Both the position numbers and the translations under genes were made by a program. This document shows, in pieces, positions 17,059 to 26,096 of a stretch of DNA of 64,000 bases (the stretch's first letter is position 1; each line of letters opens with the position of its first letter). A model generated the notes under the pieces. The model was not told the origin of the DNA. It did no database searches and saw only the letters and a program-made list of their open reading frames with translations. The stretch covers positions 172,024 to 236,023 of the forward strand of contig NZ_QEAS01000011.1 in NCBI RefSeq assembly GCF_003130405.1, written 5' to 3'. This DNA comes from Pararcticibacter amylolyticus. GTDB lineage: Bacteria > Bacteroidota > Bacteroidia > Sphingobacteriales > Sphingobacteriaceae.

Positions 17059-18609
17059 ATGAGTTTAGAGATCAAAGTTCCGCCGGTAGGCGAATCGATT
17101 TCAGAAGTAACTTTGTCTAAATGGATAAAAAAGGATGGGGAGTATGTTGAGATGGATGAGGTTATTGCTGAACTTGAGTCTGATAAGGCAACTTTTGAAT
17201 TAACAGCAGAAGCGGCAGGAACTTTAAAAACTATAGCATCAGAGGGCGATACTTTAGAGATCGGGGCAGTTGTTTGCTCTATCGAAGCCGGAGCTGGCGG
17301 TGCTAAACCCGAAGCTGATGCTGCTAACGAAACCATCGAAGAATCAAGTGCTCCTTCAGCGCCTTCAAGCGGTGGCACAGAGAGCCTTGAAATTAAAGTA
17401 CCAGCTGTAGGCGAATCCATCACTGAAGTGACTTTGTCACGCTGGCTGAAAAACGAGGGTGATCATGTTGAAATGGATGAGCAGATTGCCGAACTGGAAT
17501 CAGATAAAGCTACGTTCGAACTGACAGCGGAAGCTGCCGGCACTTTAAGACAGATAGCAAAAGAGGGAGATACCCTCGAAATAGGTGCTGCTGTATGTAA
17601 AATCGAAAAGGGATCAGCGGGTTCCTCTCCTAAATCAGCAGAGGCATCTCCGGCACAGCCTCCCGCTCAAAGTGTATCAGACCGTTCTTCTTCTTACGCC
17701 GCAGGCACTCCGTCTCCCTCTGCTGCCAAAATATTAGCTGAAAAGGGAGTAGAGCCTTCATCTGTGAGCGGAACAGGAGTGGGGGGACGCATTACTAAGG
17801 AGGATGCCCAGAAGGCGGAAGCCGGCAAGCAAAAGACCGAAAGCACTAAACCAGCGGGAGCTAAGCCCGAGGTCAAGTCAGCTCCGGCAGCACCTGCTCA
17901 GGCTGGAAACCGTCAGGAGCGCCGTGAAAAGCTTTCAGCACTGAGAAAAACAGTTGCAAGGCGCCTTGTCTCGGTTAAGAACGAAACAGCCATGCTGACT
18001 ACTTTCAACGAGGTAGATATGAAGCCGGTGATGGATCTCAGGGCTAAGTATAAAGATAAATTCAAGGAGAAGCATGGAGTTGGTCTGGGCTTTATGTCTT
18101 TCTTTACGAAAGCTGTATGTGAAGCTTTACGGGAATTCCCAGCTGTAAATGCGAGAATCGATAATGAGGAGGTTGTTTACAGCGATTTTGCTGATGTTTC
18201 TATCGCGGTATCAGCTCCTAAAGGCCTGGTCGTTCCGGTTATCCGCAACGCAGAGTCTATGAGCCTGGCAGAGATTGAAAAGGCGGTACTGGCACTTGCT
18301 ACTAAAGCACGTGACAATAAACTGAGTATCGAGGAAATGACAGGAGGAACGTTTACCATCACAAATGGCGGCGTATTTGGCTCAATGATGTCAACTCCGA
18401 TTATCAATGCTCCGCAATCTGCCATACTGGGGATGCACAATATAGTGGAACGCCCCGTTGCATTGAACGGCGAGGTTGTTATCCGCCCTATGATGTATGT
18501 AGCTTTGTCTTATGATCACAGGATCATTGACGGCCGTGAATCTGTAAGCTTCCTGGTAAGGGTTAAACAGTTACTGGAAGATCCGGCACGCCTGCTCCTG
18601 GGTGTATAA
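17059..18609 (+). CDS. sucB: 2-oxoglutarate dehydrogenase E2 with two lipoyl domains
   Basis: E2 carries the succinyl group on lipoyl-lysine to CoA. The 516-residue protein has two lipoyl domains (about 2-77 and 109-184) with predicted lipoylated Lys43 and Lys150, joined by Ala/Ser/Pro-rich linkers. An E1/E3-binding domain follows near 216-253 ([12 protein letters not shown]...GRITKEDA), then the catalytic domain ending [11 protein letters not shown] with His487 and Asp491. Most E2o proteins have a single lipoyl domain. The two here are near-identical in protein but differ in codons. A perfect terminator follows. Confidence 0.95.
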   Translation: MSLEIKVPPVGESISEVTLSKWIKKDGEYVEMDEVIAELESDKATFELTAEAAGTLKTIASEGDTLEIGAVVCSIEAGAGGAKPEADAANETIEESSAPSAPSSGGTESLEIKVPAVGESITEVTLSRWLKNEGDHVEMDEQIAELESDKATFELTAEAAGTLRQIAKEGDTLEIGAAVCKIEKGSAGSSPKSAEASPAQPPAQSVSDRSSSYAAGTPSPSAAKILAEKGVEPSSVSGTGVGGRITKEDAQKAEAGKQKTESTKPAGAKPEVKSAPAAPAQAGNRQERREKLSALRKTVARRLVSVKNETAMLTTFNEVDMKPVMDLRAKYKDKFKEKHGVGLGFMSFFTKAVCEALREFPAVNARIDNEEVVYSDFADVSIAVSAPKGLVVPVIRNAESMSLAEIEKAVLALATKARDNKLSIEEMTGGTFTITNGGVFGSMMSTPIINAPQSAILGMHNIVERPVALNGEVVIRPMMYVALSYDHRIIDGRESVSFLVRVKQLLEDPARLLLGV

Positions 18610-18615
18610 AATACT

Positions 18616-18652
18616 AAAGAGGTAAAAGCCTCAGGCTTTTACCTCTTTTTTC
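18616..18652 (+). terminator. Intrinsic terminator after sucB
   Basis: AAAGAGGTAAAAGCC-tca-GGCTTTTACCTCTTT is a perfect 15-base-pair stem that begins seven bases after the sucB stop and runs into further T residues. Confidence 0.92.
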
Positions 18653-18710
18653 TACCGCTAATCACATTATTCTTAATAGCTTTCACTCTAAAGCTCAAAT
18701 TCTTCAGATC

Positions 18711-19430
18711 ATGTTTACATTACCTGTACTTACCCGTATTGTCACAATACTGCTGGTTATTGCTCCTTTCATTTCCGTATTAGCTCAAACCACGACAGAA
18801 CAGACGGGATGGCTCGCCTGGTTTAACAGTTATAAGTTATCTCCGCGCTGGGGTGTTCACCTGGATGTACAGGCGAGGTCTGCAGACGACTGGCGTTATG
18901 TGAGGAACCTGCTCATCCGCCCGGGGCTTACTTATCATTTCAATGGCCGCCATAACGTCACCGCGGGTTATGCTTTGATACAAACGTATGCAGATGATGC
19001 GGTTGCCGGGAGTAAGGACCTTACTGAGCATAGAATATGGCAACAATATATTTTCGCACATAAAATTAAAAGCCTTCCTTTAACACACCGTTTCAGGCTG
19101 GAGCAAAGGTTTATTGAGAGGGCGTCGGATGATCTGTTCTCACAAAGGATCAGATATTTTGCGCGGTTGATCGTTCCTCTCGCAAAGTCGGGTGACGGTT
19201 TTTCAAAGGGGCCTTTCGCTGCCCTTCAGAATGAAATATTTCTTAATCTTCAGAATAAAAGTAAGTTAAATAACAGTGTTTTTGATCAGAACAGAGGGTA
19301 TGGCGCTTTGGGCTACCGGTTTAGTTCAAAGTTTGATATAGAAGCAGGTTATTTGAATCAGTATGTTAACGGAGCGACACAAAATACCAGCAATAATGTA
19401 GTTCAACTCGCTCTCTATACTCGGTTCTGA
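18711..19430 (+). CDS. DUF2490 outer-membrane beta-barrel protein
   Basis: The 239-residue protein has a signal peptide (about 1-25, ending SVLAQ) and then a barrel-like pattern. The features are TGWLAWFNSYKLSPRWGVHLD, repeated alternating hydrophobic strands, tyrosine/arginine-rich turns (HRFRLEQRFIER), and a terminal aromatic residue in VVQLALYTRF, typical of outer-membrane barrels. It matches DUF2490, common in Bacteroidota and of unknown function. It stands alone behind the sucB terminator and converges on the GIN-domain gene. Confidence 0.82.
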   Translation: MFTLPVLTRIVTILLVIAPFISVLAQTTTEQTGWLAWFNSYKLSPRWGVHLDVQARSADDWRYVRNLLIRPGLTYHFNGRHNVTAGYALIQTYADDAVAGSKDLTEHRIWQQYIFAHKIKSLPLTHRFRLEQRFIERASDDLFSQRIRYFARLIVPLAKSGDGFSKGPFAALQNEIFLNLQNKSKLNNSVFDQNRGYGALGYRFSSKFDIEAGYLNQYVNGATQNTSNNVVQLALYTRF

Positions 19431-19455
19431 TATCACATCCGGCTGTAAATAAGAA

Positions 19456-19484
19456 ACTCCGGACCGCACCGTCCGGAGTCATCT
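19456..19484 (-). terminator. Hairpin between convergent DUF2490 and GIN-domain genes
   Basis: ACTCCGGAC-cgcacc-GTCCGGAGT is a perfect nine-base-pair stem. The tail on the minus strand reads TTCTTATTT, whereas the plus-strand tail is not T-rich. It should therefore stop the minus-strand gene better than DUF2490. Confidence 0.7.
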
Positions 19485-19512
19485 TGATATAAAAAGTGTA
19501 TGTAGCTGCATG

Positions 19513-20244
19513 TTAAATACGAGAGATTCTTCCCGAACCACTCTTTGACTGCCTTACTGCGGGATTGCCTGAGTAAAATACATCTCCAGATCCGCTCACC
19601 ACTGCGTTCAGTGATTTATCGGCATGTATATAGGCATTCCCAGATCCGCTCACCTTGATATTGGAGTCGGAGGTCTTTAGTTCCTTTCCCGAAAATTCGC
19701 CGGAACCACTGATAGCGATATCTGCTGAACCCGCAGATCCTGAAGCCTTAATTTTCCCGGAACCACTGATGGAAGCATTTAATGTGCTGACAGCGGCAGT
19801 GAAACGGATATTCCCCGAACCACTTACTTTTGTGTTCAGTTTAGTGCTTCTGACTGTTCCCGTAACTTCCATATTTCCGGATCCGCTTAATGCAAGCCCC
19901 TCTATGCTTCTAGCAGTAATGTAAACGCTTACTCGTTTGTTGTTCCATCCCCTGAAGTTTATACCTCTTTTGTACGAGATCTTCAATATTCCATTCTCAA
20001 CTTCAGTCTCAATTTTGCTGATCTGCTCTTCATCCCCTTCCAGCCGGAGGTTTTCTGTAGTCCCCATTTTAATGTAAACATCAAAAGCTCCTGCGGAGTG
20101 CACTGCATTGAATCCGCGAACCTGACGTTCTTCAGGCCTGAATTCCGAATGCGCGGCAGGGCTTAAAATAGTTGTAGTTCCTGCGAAACCCAGAAATGGC
20201 AGCAGGAGCAGGATCCAACCGAAAGATGCGAATAACTTTTTCAT
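19513..20244 (-). CDS. Secreted GIN-domain (DUF2807) protein with SGSG repeats
   Basis: The 243-residue protein has a signal peptide (about 1-21) and a DUF2807/head-GIN domain. Its second half is built of seven SGSG motifs at residues 120, 141, 160, 179, 199, 217 and 235, a spacing of 18-21 residues. One turn per repeat suggests a right-handed beta-helix or stacked strands with SGSG corners. The family is common in Bacteroidota and its role is unknown; surface or periplasmic binding is a guess. It is monocistronic, 148 bases from the CocE gene. Confidence 0.85.
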   Translation of the reverse strand: MKKLFASFGWILLLLPFLGFAGTTTILSPAAHSEFRPEERQVRGFNAVHSAGAFDVYIKMGTTENLRLEGDEEQISKIETEVENGILKISYKRGINFRGWNNKRVSVYITARSIEGLALSGSGNMEVTGTVRSTKLNTKVSGSGNIRFTAAVSTLNASISGSGKIKASGSAGSADIAISGSGEFSGKELKTSDSNIKVSGSGNAYIHADKSLNAVVSGSGDVFYSGNPAVRQSKSGSGRISRI

Positions 20245-20304
20245 GGCCTAATATCTTTTAACGAGAATACTACCGTTTAGTACCTATATTCAGATAGACG
20301 CCAG

Positions 20305-20330
20305 GTAACGGAAAACGTTACATTTTTTTT
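20305..20330 (+). terminator. Plus-strand terminator with no plus-strand gene
   Basis: GTAACG-gaaaa-CGTTAC (20305-20321) is followed by ATTTTTTTT. It is oriented to stop transcription from left to right, yet both flanking genes lie on the minus strand. It could end read-through or antisense RNA that crosses the GIN-domain gene. Confidence 0.5.
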
Positions 20331-20392
20331 CAAAAAGTTTTGCGGCAACAGCAACGCTTTCGTTCGCCTGCCGCCTGACCCCGGAACAAACC

Positions 20393-22258
20393 CTATTTCA
20401 CAACAGGTAATATAATACCTGATGCATTGGTAGTATCATGATAAATACGCTGGGTTGCCTTTTGGAAGTCCTTTTCGTCTGCATGGTAAATATCTGTAAA
20501 CGTTTGCGGGTTGCGATCTACAAGAGGGAACCACGAGTTCTGCACCTGTACCATGATCCTGTGGCCTGCCTTGAAGGTGTGGGCTACATCGGGAAGGGTA
20601 TATTTTACAGTTGTAATTTCCCCGGGGATAAAGGGCTCCGGCTTTTCAAAACTGTTCCGGAATTTGCCTCTCATAACCTCTCCTCTGACGAGCATCTGAT
20701 AGCCTCCCATCTGCACATTTGCCGGGTTCGGCTGATTGTTCGGATAGTCATCGGGAAATACATCAATCAGTTTGACCACGAAATCAGCATCTGTGCCTGT
20801 AGTGGCGATCACGAGGTCGGCAATGACAGGCCCGGCAAGCGTTACATCCGCAGTTAGCGCCTCGGTCTGGTATACCATCACATCAGGGCGCCGTGATGCA
20901 AACCGCTGATCAGCTATCATATATTCTCTTGTCCTCTGGGCGTGTACGCCGGCGGTATAGGGAACAGGCCTGGAGGGATCACTGATATATTCATCGTAGC
21001 TCTCCGTTTCCGACGGACGGCTGAATGCGAGTTTACTGCCTTTCTGGAAGTATAACTTTTGTTCCTGTATGTCTTTAGGCGGCCAGGTTTGATAGCTTTT
21101 CCATTGATTCGATCCCGTTTCAAACATCAGCGCTTCGGGTAATTCAGGCGCTGGCTGGCCCTTCAGGTAGTGCTGGAAAAACGGAAATTCTACTTTTTCC
21201 TGGTACCAGAGGCTCGTTGCCTGACCAAATTTTATGTCTCCGAACATGTCTCCCGCAGACCTGGCCCAGCCACCGTGAAACCAGGGACCCATCACCAATG
21301 TATTTTTATTGTTTTTGTTTTGTTTCTCAAGTGCCTGATAAGTGGCGAAAGCGCCATAACAGTCTTCTGCATCAAAGAAGCCACCTACAACCAGCGTTGC
21401 TGTATGGACTTTTTTCAGGTGCGGTGTTATAAGACGGGACTTCCAGAAGTCATCATAAGTACCATGCGTAACAAGATCATTCCAAAACCTGATAGAGTCA
21501 CCGAAATACCGGGTCTTTACATTCTTCAGAGGTCCGAGATCAAGGAAGAACTTATAATGATCATTTGCGGAGTAATTCACCCTTTTTCCCCCTTGTTCCG
21601 GAGTAACAGGTTTGGGCCTTGGTACTCCAAACGAAGAATAGAAAGAAAAGCCATCAGACAGGAAAAGAGCGCCGTTATGATGAAAGTCATCGCCTCTAAA
21701 CCAGTCCGTCACCGGGGCCTGTGGCGAAGCTGCTTTAAGCGCAGGGTGTGCACCCGGAAGTGCCGCTGTCGAGTAAAAGCCCGGATATGAAATTCCGTAA
21801 ATGCCGGCCTTGCCGTTATTTCCCTTGATGTTCTTAATTAGCCAGTCGATCGTATCATAGGTGTCGGTACTTTCGTCTATGTCCTTTTTACTCTTTCTGT
21901 TCGCCGCATGCGGCCTAATGTCTTCGTAGGTTCCTTCACTCATCCACTTCCCTCTGACGTCCTGGTAAACAAAGATGTAGCCCTCTCTCGCAAAAAGCAT
22001 GGAAGGCCCAAGTGTTTTCTTATAATTGTCTGCTCCGTATGGTGCTACTGTGTAAGGAGTACGGTTGAGGAGCAGGGGGTATTTTTTACTTTGATCTTTT
22101 GGTACATAAATCGATGTAAAAAGGCGTACGCCATCACGCATGGTAATGTATTTCTCAATTTTCTGATAGTTATCACGTACGTAAGCTGAGTCCGTATCGG
22201 TTTGAGCCTTTAATTGTAAGGTAAATGTTAAAAATAGCAGGATAACGTATCTTTTCAT
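20393..22258 (-). CDS. CocE/NonD-family hydrolase (peptidase S15-like)
   Basis: The 621-residue secreted protein has a signal peptide ending LKAQ (about 1-19) and an alpha/beta-hydrolase of the X-Pro dipeptidyl-peptidase/cocaine-esterase class. The nucleophile elbow GISYPG places the serine at 157. QDVRGKWMSEG (about 99-109) supplies the oxyanion tyrosine region, followed by a helical cap and a C-terminal jelly-roll domain (about 400-615). Substrates of this family range from acyl esters to glutaryl-beta-lactams and peptides and cannot be chosen here. It is divergent from the GNAT-like gene. Confidence 0.9.
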   Translation of the reverse strand: MKRYVILLFLTFTLQLKAQTDTDSAYVRDNYQKIEKYITMRDGVRLFTSIYVPKDQSKKYPLLLNRTPYTVAPYGADNYKKTLGPSMLFAREGYIFVYQDVRGKWMSEGTYEDIRPHAANRKSKKDIDESTDTYDTIDWLIKNIKGNNGKAGIYGISYPGFYSTAALPGAHPALKAASPQAPVTDWFRGDDFHHNGALFLSDGFSFYSSFGVPRPKPVTPEQGGKRVNYSANDHYKFFLDLGPLKNVKTRYFGDSIRFWNDLVTHGTYDDFWKSRLITPHLKKVHTATLVVGGFFDAEDCYGAFATYQALEKQNKNNKNTLVMGPWFHGGWARSAGDMFGDIKFGQATSLWYQEKVEFPFFQHYLKGQPAPELPEALMFETGSNQWKSYQTWPPKDIQEQKLYFQKGSKLAFSRPSETESYDEYISDPSRPVPYTAGVHAQRTREYMIADQRFASRRPDVMVYQTEALTADVTLAGPVIADLVIATTGTDADFVVKLIDVFPDDYPNNQPNPANVQMGGYQMLVRGEVMRGKFRNSFEKPEPFIPGEITTVKYTLPDVAHTFKAGHRIMVQVQNSWFPLVDRNPQTFTDIYHADEKDFQKATQRIYHDTTNASGIILPVVK

Positions 22259-22338
22259 GAATTAAAATATGTAATGATGCTAATTTAGAAAAACAGTAAT
22301 AGCTTTGGCGTCGTTTATTAAAATTTCTTACATCTTTA

Positions 22339-23499
22339 ATGAGATTAACAGAAGTAGACAGTCAACGGCTTGCCCGTGAGTTCCTGGAAATTCCCGGAAT
22401 GATATATCGCGGCGATCCCCAATATATCAGGCCCTTGGATGATGATGTAGCCAGTGTATTTAATAAAGAGACAAACAAATACTTTGAAGACGATAAATGT
22501 ATCCGCTGGATATTAAAGGATAAATCAGGAAATGGTATCGGGCGTATTGCAGCATTTATAAATCCTGCGACAGCCTATACCTTTGATCAGCCGACAGGCG
22601 GGATCGGGTTTTTTGAGTGCATCAACAATAGAGAAGCCGCCTTTATGCTTTTTGACGCTGCCCGTGAATGGCTTCAGAAGCATGATATGGAAGCAATGGA
22701 TGGACCGGTTAATTTAGGAAGCAGGGAGAGATGGTGGGGCTTGCTTGTTGATGGCTTTCATCCTCCGTGTTACTGCTGTAACTATAATCATCCCTGGTAC
22801 CAGAAGTTCTTCGAGGATTATGGGTTTAAAGTTTTTTTTAAGCAGTATACCTATCTGAGGAAAGTGAAAGAGCCTCTGAGGAAAGTTTATTATGATGTGG
22901 CGGAAAGGATATTCCGGAATCCCGACTACTCTTTCCGGAATGTTGAGAAGAGGATCCTTGATAAGTATGTTCAGGATTTCAGGACCGTTTATAATAAAGC
23001 ATGGGTAAATCATGAGGGAGTAGGAGAAATGACCTTTGATGCCGCTAAAAAGCTCATAGGCAGCCTGGCGCCGGTCATAGACCAGCGTATAGCCTGGTTT
23101 GCCTATTATAAAGGCGAGCCGGTGGGTTTTTTTCTGAGCATTCCGGAGCTCAACGAGCTTTTCGTGAGATATGCGCGGGGGAAGTTAAATCTGGTGAGCA
23201 AGCTAAGGCTGGTGGTAAATAAATGGTTGGGTAAGTGCAGGACCATGTACGGCCTTGTCTTTGGGATAATCCCCGAACAGCAAAAGAAAGGTGTGGAGAT
23301 AGCCATGATCGTTGCCGCAGCGAATGCTCTTTTAGAGAATAAAGCGTATGACGAGGTTCAGATGAACTGGATCGGTGATTTCAACCCCAGGATGATGCAT
23401 ATTGCAGAACAGATAGGGGCAAGGGTGTATAAAACTCATCATACCTACAGATATTTGTTCGACAGAGCAGCAGAATTTAAAAGGCACCCTGAAATTTAA
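22339..23499 (+). CDS. GNAT-fold N-acyltransferase-like protein
   Basis: The 386-residue protein is a large acyl-CoA N-acyltransferase-like protein of a family widespread in Bacteroidota and usually called hypothetical. The C-terminal part (about 270-375), with FGIIPEQQKKGVEIAMI followed by NWIGDFNPRMMHIAEQIGARVY, reads like the CoA-binding V-x-x-x-x-[QR]-x-x-G-x-[GA] motif and the last GNAT strand. The middle has the aromatic stretch GSRERWWGLLVDGFHPPCYC. Neither substrate nor pathway is indicated. It precedes lpdA, which has its own promoter box. Confidence 0.65.
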   Translation: MRLTEVDSQRLAREFLEIPGMIYRGDPQYIRPLDDDVASVFNKETNKYFEDDKCIRWILKDKSGNGIGRIAAFINPATAYTFDQPTGGIGFFECINNREAAFMLFDAAREWLQKHDMEAMDGPVNLGSRERWWGLLVDGFHPPCYCCNYNHPWYQKFFEDYGFKVFFKQYTYLRKVKEPLRKVYYDVAERIFRNPDYSFRNVEKRILDKYVQDFRTVYNKAWVNHEGVGEMTFDAAKKLIGSLAPVIDQRIAWFAYYKGEPVGFFLSIPELNELFVRYARGKLNLVSKLRLVVNKWLGKCRTMYGLVFGIIPEQQKKGVEIAMIVAAANALLENKAYDEVQMNWIGDFNPRMMHIAEQIGARVYKTHHTYRYLFDRAAEFKRHPEI

Positions 23500-23521
23500 T
23501 TTTATTGACAGATAGTTTACC

Positions 23522-23540
23522 TAAGTTTGCATAAATGCAA
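23522..23540 (+). promoter_or_regulatory. -7 box and palindrome before lpdA
   Basis: TAAGTTTG (23522-23529) matches the -7 consensus. It overlaps the palindrome TTGCAT-AA-ATGCAA (23527-23540), placed over the predicted transcript start and about 28 bases before the ATG, a position suited to an operator. Confidence 0.5.
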
Positions 23541-23567
23541 TTTATCTAAGATTAAGACCAACAATTT

Positions 23568-24977
23568 ATGAACATGCAATATGATGTAACAGTTATTGGC
23601 AGCGGACCGGGTGGATATGTTGCCGCTATCCGTTGTGCCCAGTTAGGATTAAAGACTGCCATTATCGAGAAGTATAATACCTTCGGCGGAACCTGCCTTA
23701 ATGTAGGGTGTATTCCGTCCAAAGCTCTTCTTGATTCATCCGAGCATTATTACAATGCTTCCCACACATTTAAAACGCATGGTATTGCTCTTAAAGATCT
23801 TAAAGTAGACCTTGTTCAGATGATGGCACGGAAAGCGCAGGTAGTACAGGAAAATACTGCCGGGATCTCTTACCTGATTAAAAAGAACAAGATAACACCG
23901 TATACGGGAGTGGGGTCTTTTCAGGATAAGAATACCATCAGGATTAAAAAGGCAGATGGTGCGGAAGAAACGATCACTACGGATAAAGTCATCATAGCTA
24001 CGGGTTCGAAACCTACAGCACTGCCATTCCTTCCTGTGGATAAGAAACGGATCATTACTTCGACGGAGGCTTTAAGCCTGACGGAGGTTCCAAAGCATCT
24101 GATCGTTATCGGCGGTGGTGTAATCGGACTGGAGTTAGGATCTGTTTATGCACGGTTGGGAGCGAGAGTAACAGTAGTAGAATTTCTTGATTCCATTATC
24201 GCAACTATGGACAAAACCATGGGTAAGGAATTGCAGAAATCCTTAAGTAAGCTCGGCTTCGAGTTTTTACTGGGACATAAGGTAACGGGTGCGGTTGTTA
24301 AAGGCAAAAAAGTAACCGTCAGTGCAGATAGTCCGAAAGGAGAGAAAGTGACTCTGGAAGGCGACTATTGCATTGTGGCTGTGGGTCGCAGCGCGTACTC
24401 GGCAGATCTTGGCCTGGAAAACATTGGTATTAAGCTGGAAGAAAGGGGTAAGAAAATTCCGGTGAACGAACATCTTGAAACGCCGGTTAAAGGGGTTTAT
24501 GCCATAGGGGACGTGATTAACGGAGCTATGCTGGCTCATAAAGCTGAAGAAGAAGGGGTGTTTGTAGCCGAAACAATTGCTGGCCAGAAACCTCATATCA
24601 ATTATAATTTAATTCCTGGAGTAGTTTATACCTGGCCGGAAGTTGCGAGTGTCGGACTGACCGAAGAACAGCTGAAAGAGCAGGGAAAGAAGTACAAAAC
24701 GGGAACCTTCCCCTTTAAAGCAAGCGGAAGAGCCAGAGCGAGTATGGACACAGACGGACTGGTGAAAGTGCTTGCCGATGCTCAGACTGATGAGGTTCTG
24801 GGGGTTCATATGATCGGGCCCCGTGCTGCCGATATGATCGCAGAAGCAGTGGTTGCAATGGAATTCAGGGCTTCAGCAGAGGATATCGGAAGAATTTGTC
24901 ATGCGCACCCAACGTATACAGAGGCCTTTAAAGAGGCTGCACTTGCTGCTACGGAGAACAGGGCGATACATATATAA
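23568..24977 (+). CDS. lpdA: Dihydrolipoyl dehydrogenase (E3)
   Basis: E3 reoxidises dihydrolipoyl groups of the 2-oxoacid dehydrogenases and reduces NAD+. The 469-residue protein has the FAD-binding GSGPGGY near residue 11, the redox disulfide in GGTCLNVGCIPSKA (about 40-53), and the NAD-binding GGGVIGLELGSVYARLG (about 181-197). The C-terminal interface motif HAHPTYTEA carries the catalytic His-Glu pair. It serves the sucAB products 5 kb upstream and perhaps a pyruvate complex elsewhere. Confidence 0.97.
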   Translation: MNMQYDVTVIGSGPGGYVAAIRCAQLGLKTAIIEKYNTFGGTCLNVGCIPSKALLDSSEHYYNASHTFKTHGIALKDLKVDLVQMMARKAQVVQENTAGISYLIKKNKITPYTGVGSFQDKNTIRIKKADGAEETITTDKVIIATGSKPTALPFLPVDKKRIITSTEALSLTEVPKHLIVIGGGVIGLELGSVYARLGARVTVVEFLDSIIATMDKTMGKELQKSLSKLGFEFLLGHKVTGAVVKGKKVTVSADSPKGEKVTLEGDYCIVAVGRSAYSADLGLENIGIKLEERGKKIPVNEHLETPVKGVYAIGDVINGAMLAHKAEEEGVFVAETIAGQKPHINYNLIPGVVYTWPEVASVGLTEEQLKEQGKKYKTGTFPFKASGRARASMDTDGLVKVLADAQTDEVLGVHMIGPRAADMIAEAVVAMEFRASAEDIGRICHAHPTYTEAFKEAALAATENRAIHI

Positions 24978-25141
24978 TTAGAGGGTTGCCATTGCCATCA
25001 GCGGTCAGCTATCGGTTATCAGCTCACGGTAATACTTTTACGAGGCTGAGTGAAAAGATGAGGAAAGTGCAGGATTATAAGGAATCATGGCAGAGGCTGG
25101 CTCGTAGTCGAATAGTCTTTTTTTATTATGAAAGTCTAAAT

Positions 25142-25177
25142 AGAAAGCCTCGGTATTGCTTAATACTGAGGCTTTCT
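25142..25177 (+). terminator. Intrinsic terminator after lpdA
   Basis: AGAAAGCCTCGGTATT-gctt-AATACTGAGGCTTTCT forms a 16-base-pair stem on the plus strand with one G-U pair. It lies 165 bases after lpdA and 69 before the end of the convergent ThuA gene. A T7 run lies just upstream (25119-25126), giving the minus strand only an A run. Confidence 0.7.
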
Positions 25178-25245
25178 ATTGACTGAATTGCCTGCTGCTT
25201 GTTTCGCAATTCAAAAATGACATTTTTTATTCCGGGTCAGCTGTT

Positions 25246-25980
25246 TTATCTTCCGATAGCATACTGAATGCCACCGAGTAGATGTTTCAGAAACAGAGGA
25301 TCGCTATAGCTTTCTTTGGTGTGACCGAGACCTGTATAGAAGGCTCTGCCTCCATCGAACTCGTGGTACCAGGCAATGGGGTGGTTATTGCCGTTCCCGC
25401 CGCCTTCATAGCTTGTTTCGTCCAGAGAGCCCAGCACCTTGATATCCGGGTTGATGTCTTTGAAGTTATACCATTCATCCGTATGCTCCCACACATCGGG
25501 AAGGTGACTGGTTGAAGGATGGTTCTTGTTAACGATATTGATCTTGGCTTTCTGGACTTTCGGGTGATTCGTGAAGTAGGCGCCTACAAGCTTATTGTAC
25601 CAGGGCCATTCATATTCCGTATCCGTTGCTGCATGTACCCCGACAAAGCCCTTTCCAGACCTGATATATTTCTCGAAAGCTGCTTGCTGTTTGTCGTCAA
25701 GCACCTCATGAGTGGTATTAAGAAACACGACAGCATCATATTTCCTGAGGTTTTTTTCGGTGAACAGACCAGCGTTTTTCGTGGTGTCTGCACTGAATCC
25801 ATTTTCTTGTCCCAGTTTTTGAATAGCAGACATCCCGTCTGGAATAGATTCATGGTAATATCCTCCTGTCTTACAAAAGATAAGTATCCTTGGTTTTACA
25901 GCATGAGTTTCGGGTTTATCATTGCAGGATGCAAGGCTCGCAGAGGCAACAGAAAAAAGCGTCATTAAAAGATAGATCAT
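25246..25980 (-). CDS. ThuA-domain lipoprotein
   Basis: The 244-residue protein has a lipoprotein signal ending LASC (about 15-18) and a ThuA/trehalose-utilisation domain of the class I glutamine-amidotransferase-like fold. Typical segments are ILIFCKTGGYYHESIPDGM, GFVGVHAATDTEYEWPWYNKLVGAYF (only part needed) and the C-terminal GRAFYTGLGHTKESY. Members bind sugar ligands or act in glycoside metabolism; no activity is proven. No catalytic cysteine is evident at the elbow. No trehalose operon is adjacent, although a trehalase lies 18 kb away. Confidence 0.9.
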   Translation of the reverse strand: MIYLLMTLFSVASASLASCNDKPETHAVKPRILIFCKTGGYYHESIPDGMSAIQKLGQENGFSADTTKNAGLFTEKNLRKYDAVVFLNTTHEVLDDKQQAAFEKYIRSGKGFVGVHAATDTEYEWPWYNKLVGAYFTNHPKVQKAKINIVNKNHPSTSHLPDVWEHTDEWYNFKDINPDIKVLGSLDETSYEGGGNGNNHPIAWYHEFDGGRAFYTGLGHTKESYSDPLFLKHLLGGIQYAIGR

Positions 25981-26096
25981 TGTTTTATTGGTTATACATT
26001 GTTGGTTTATGCGAATATAAAGGTTTTGCCGTTAAAGAAGGAATCAAAAAAGGGGCTTTCGCCCCCTTTCATTTATAGTGTTTAATCAAGTACTAT

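Noticed and set aside
21170-21790. 206-codon plus-strand frame inside the CocE hydrolase
   Set aside because: It is antisense to a well-supported gene and is rich in Cys/Arg typical of shadow frames.
24978-25245. tRNA or small RNA in the lpdA-ThuA gap
   Set aside because: No cloverleaf or CCA end could be built; the only strong structure is a terminator hairpin.
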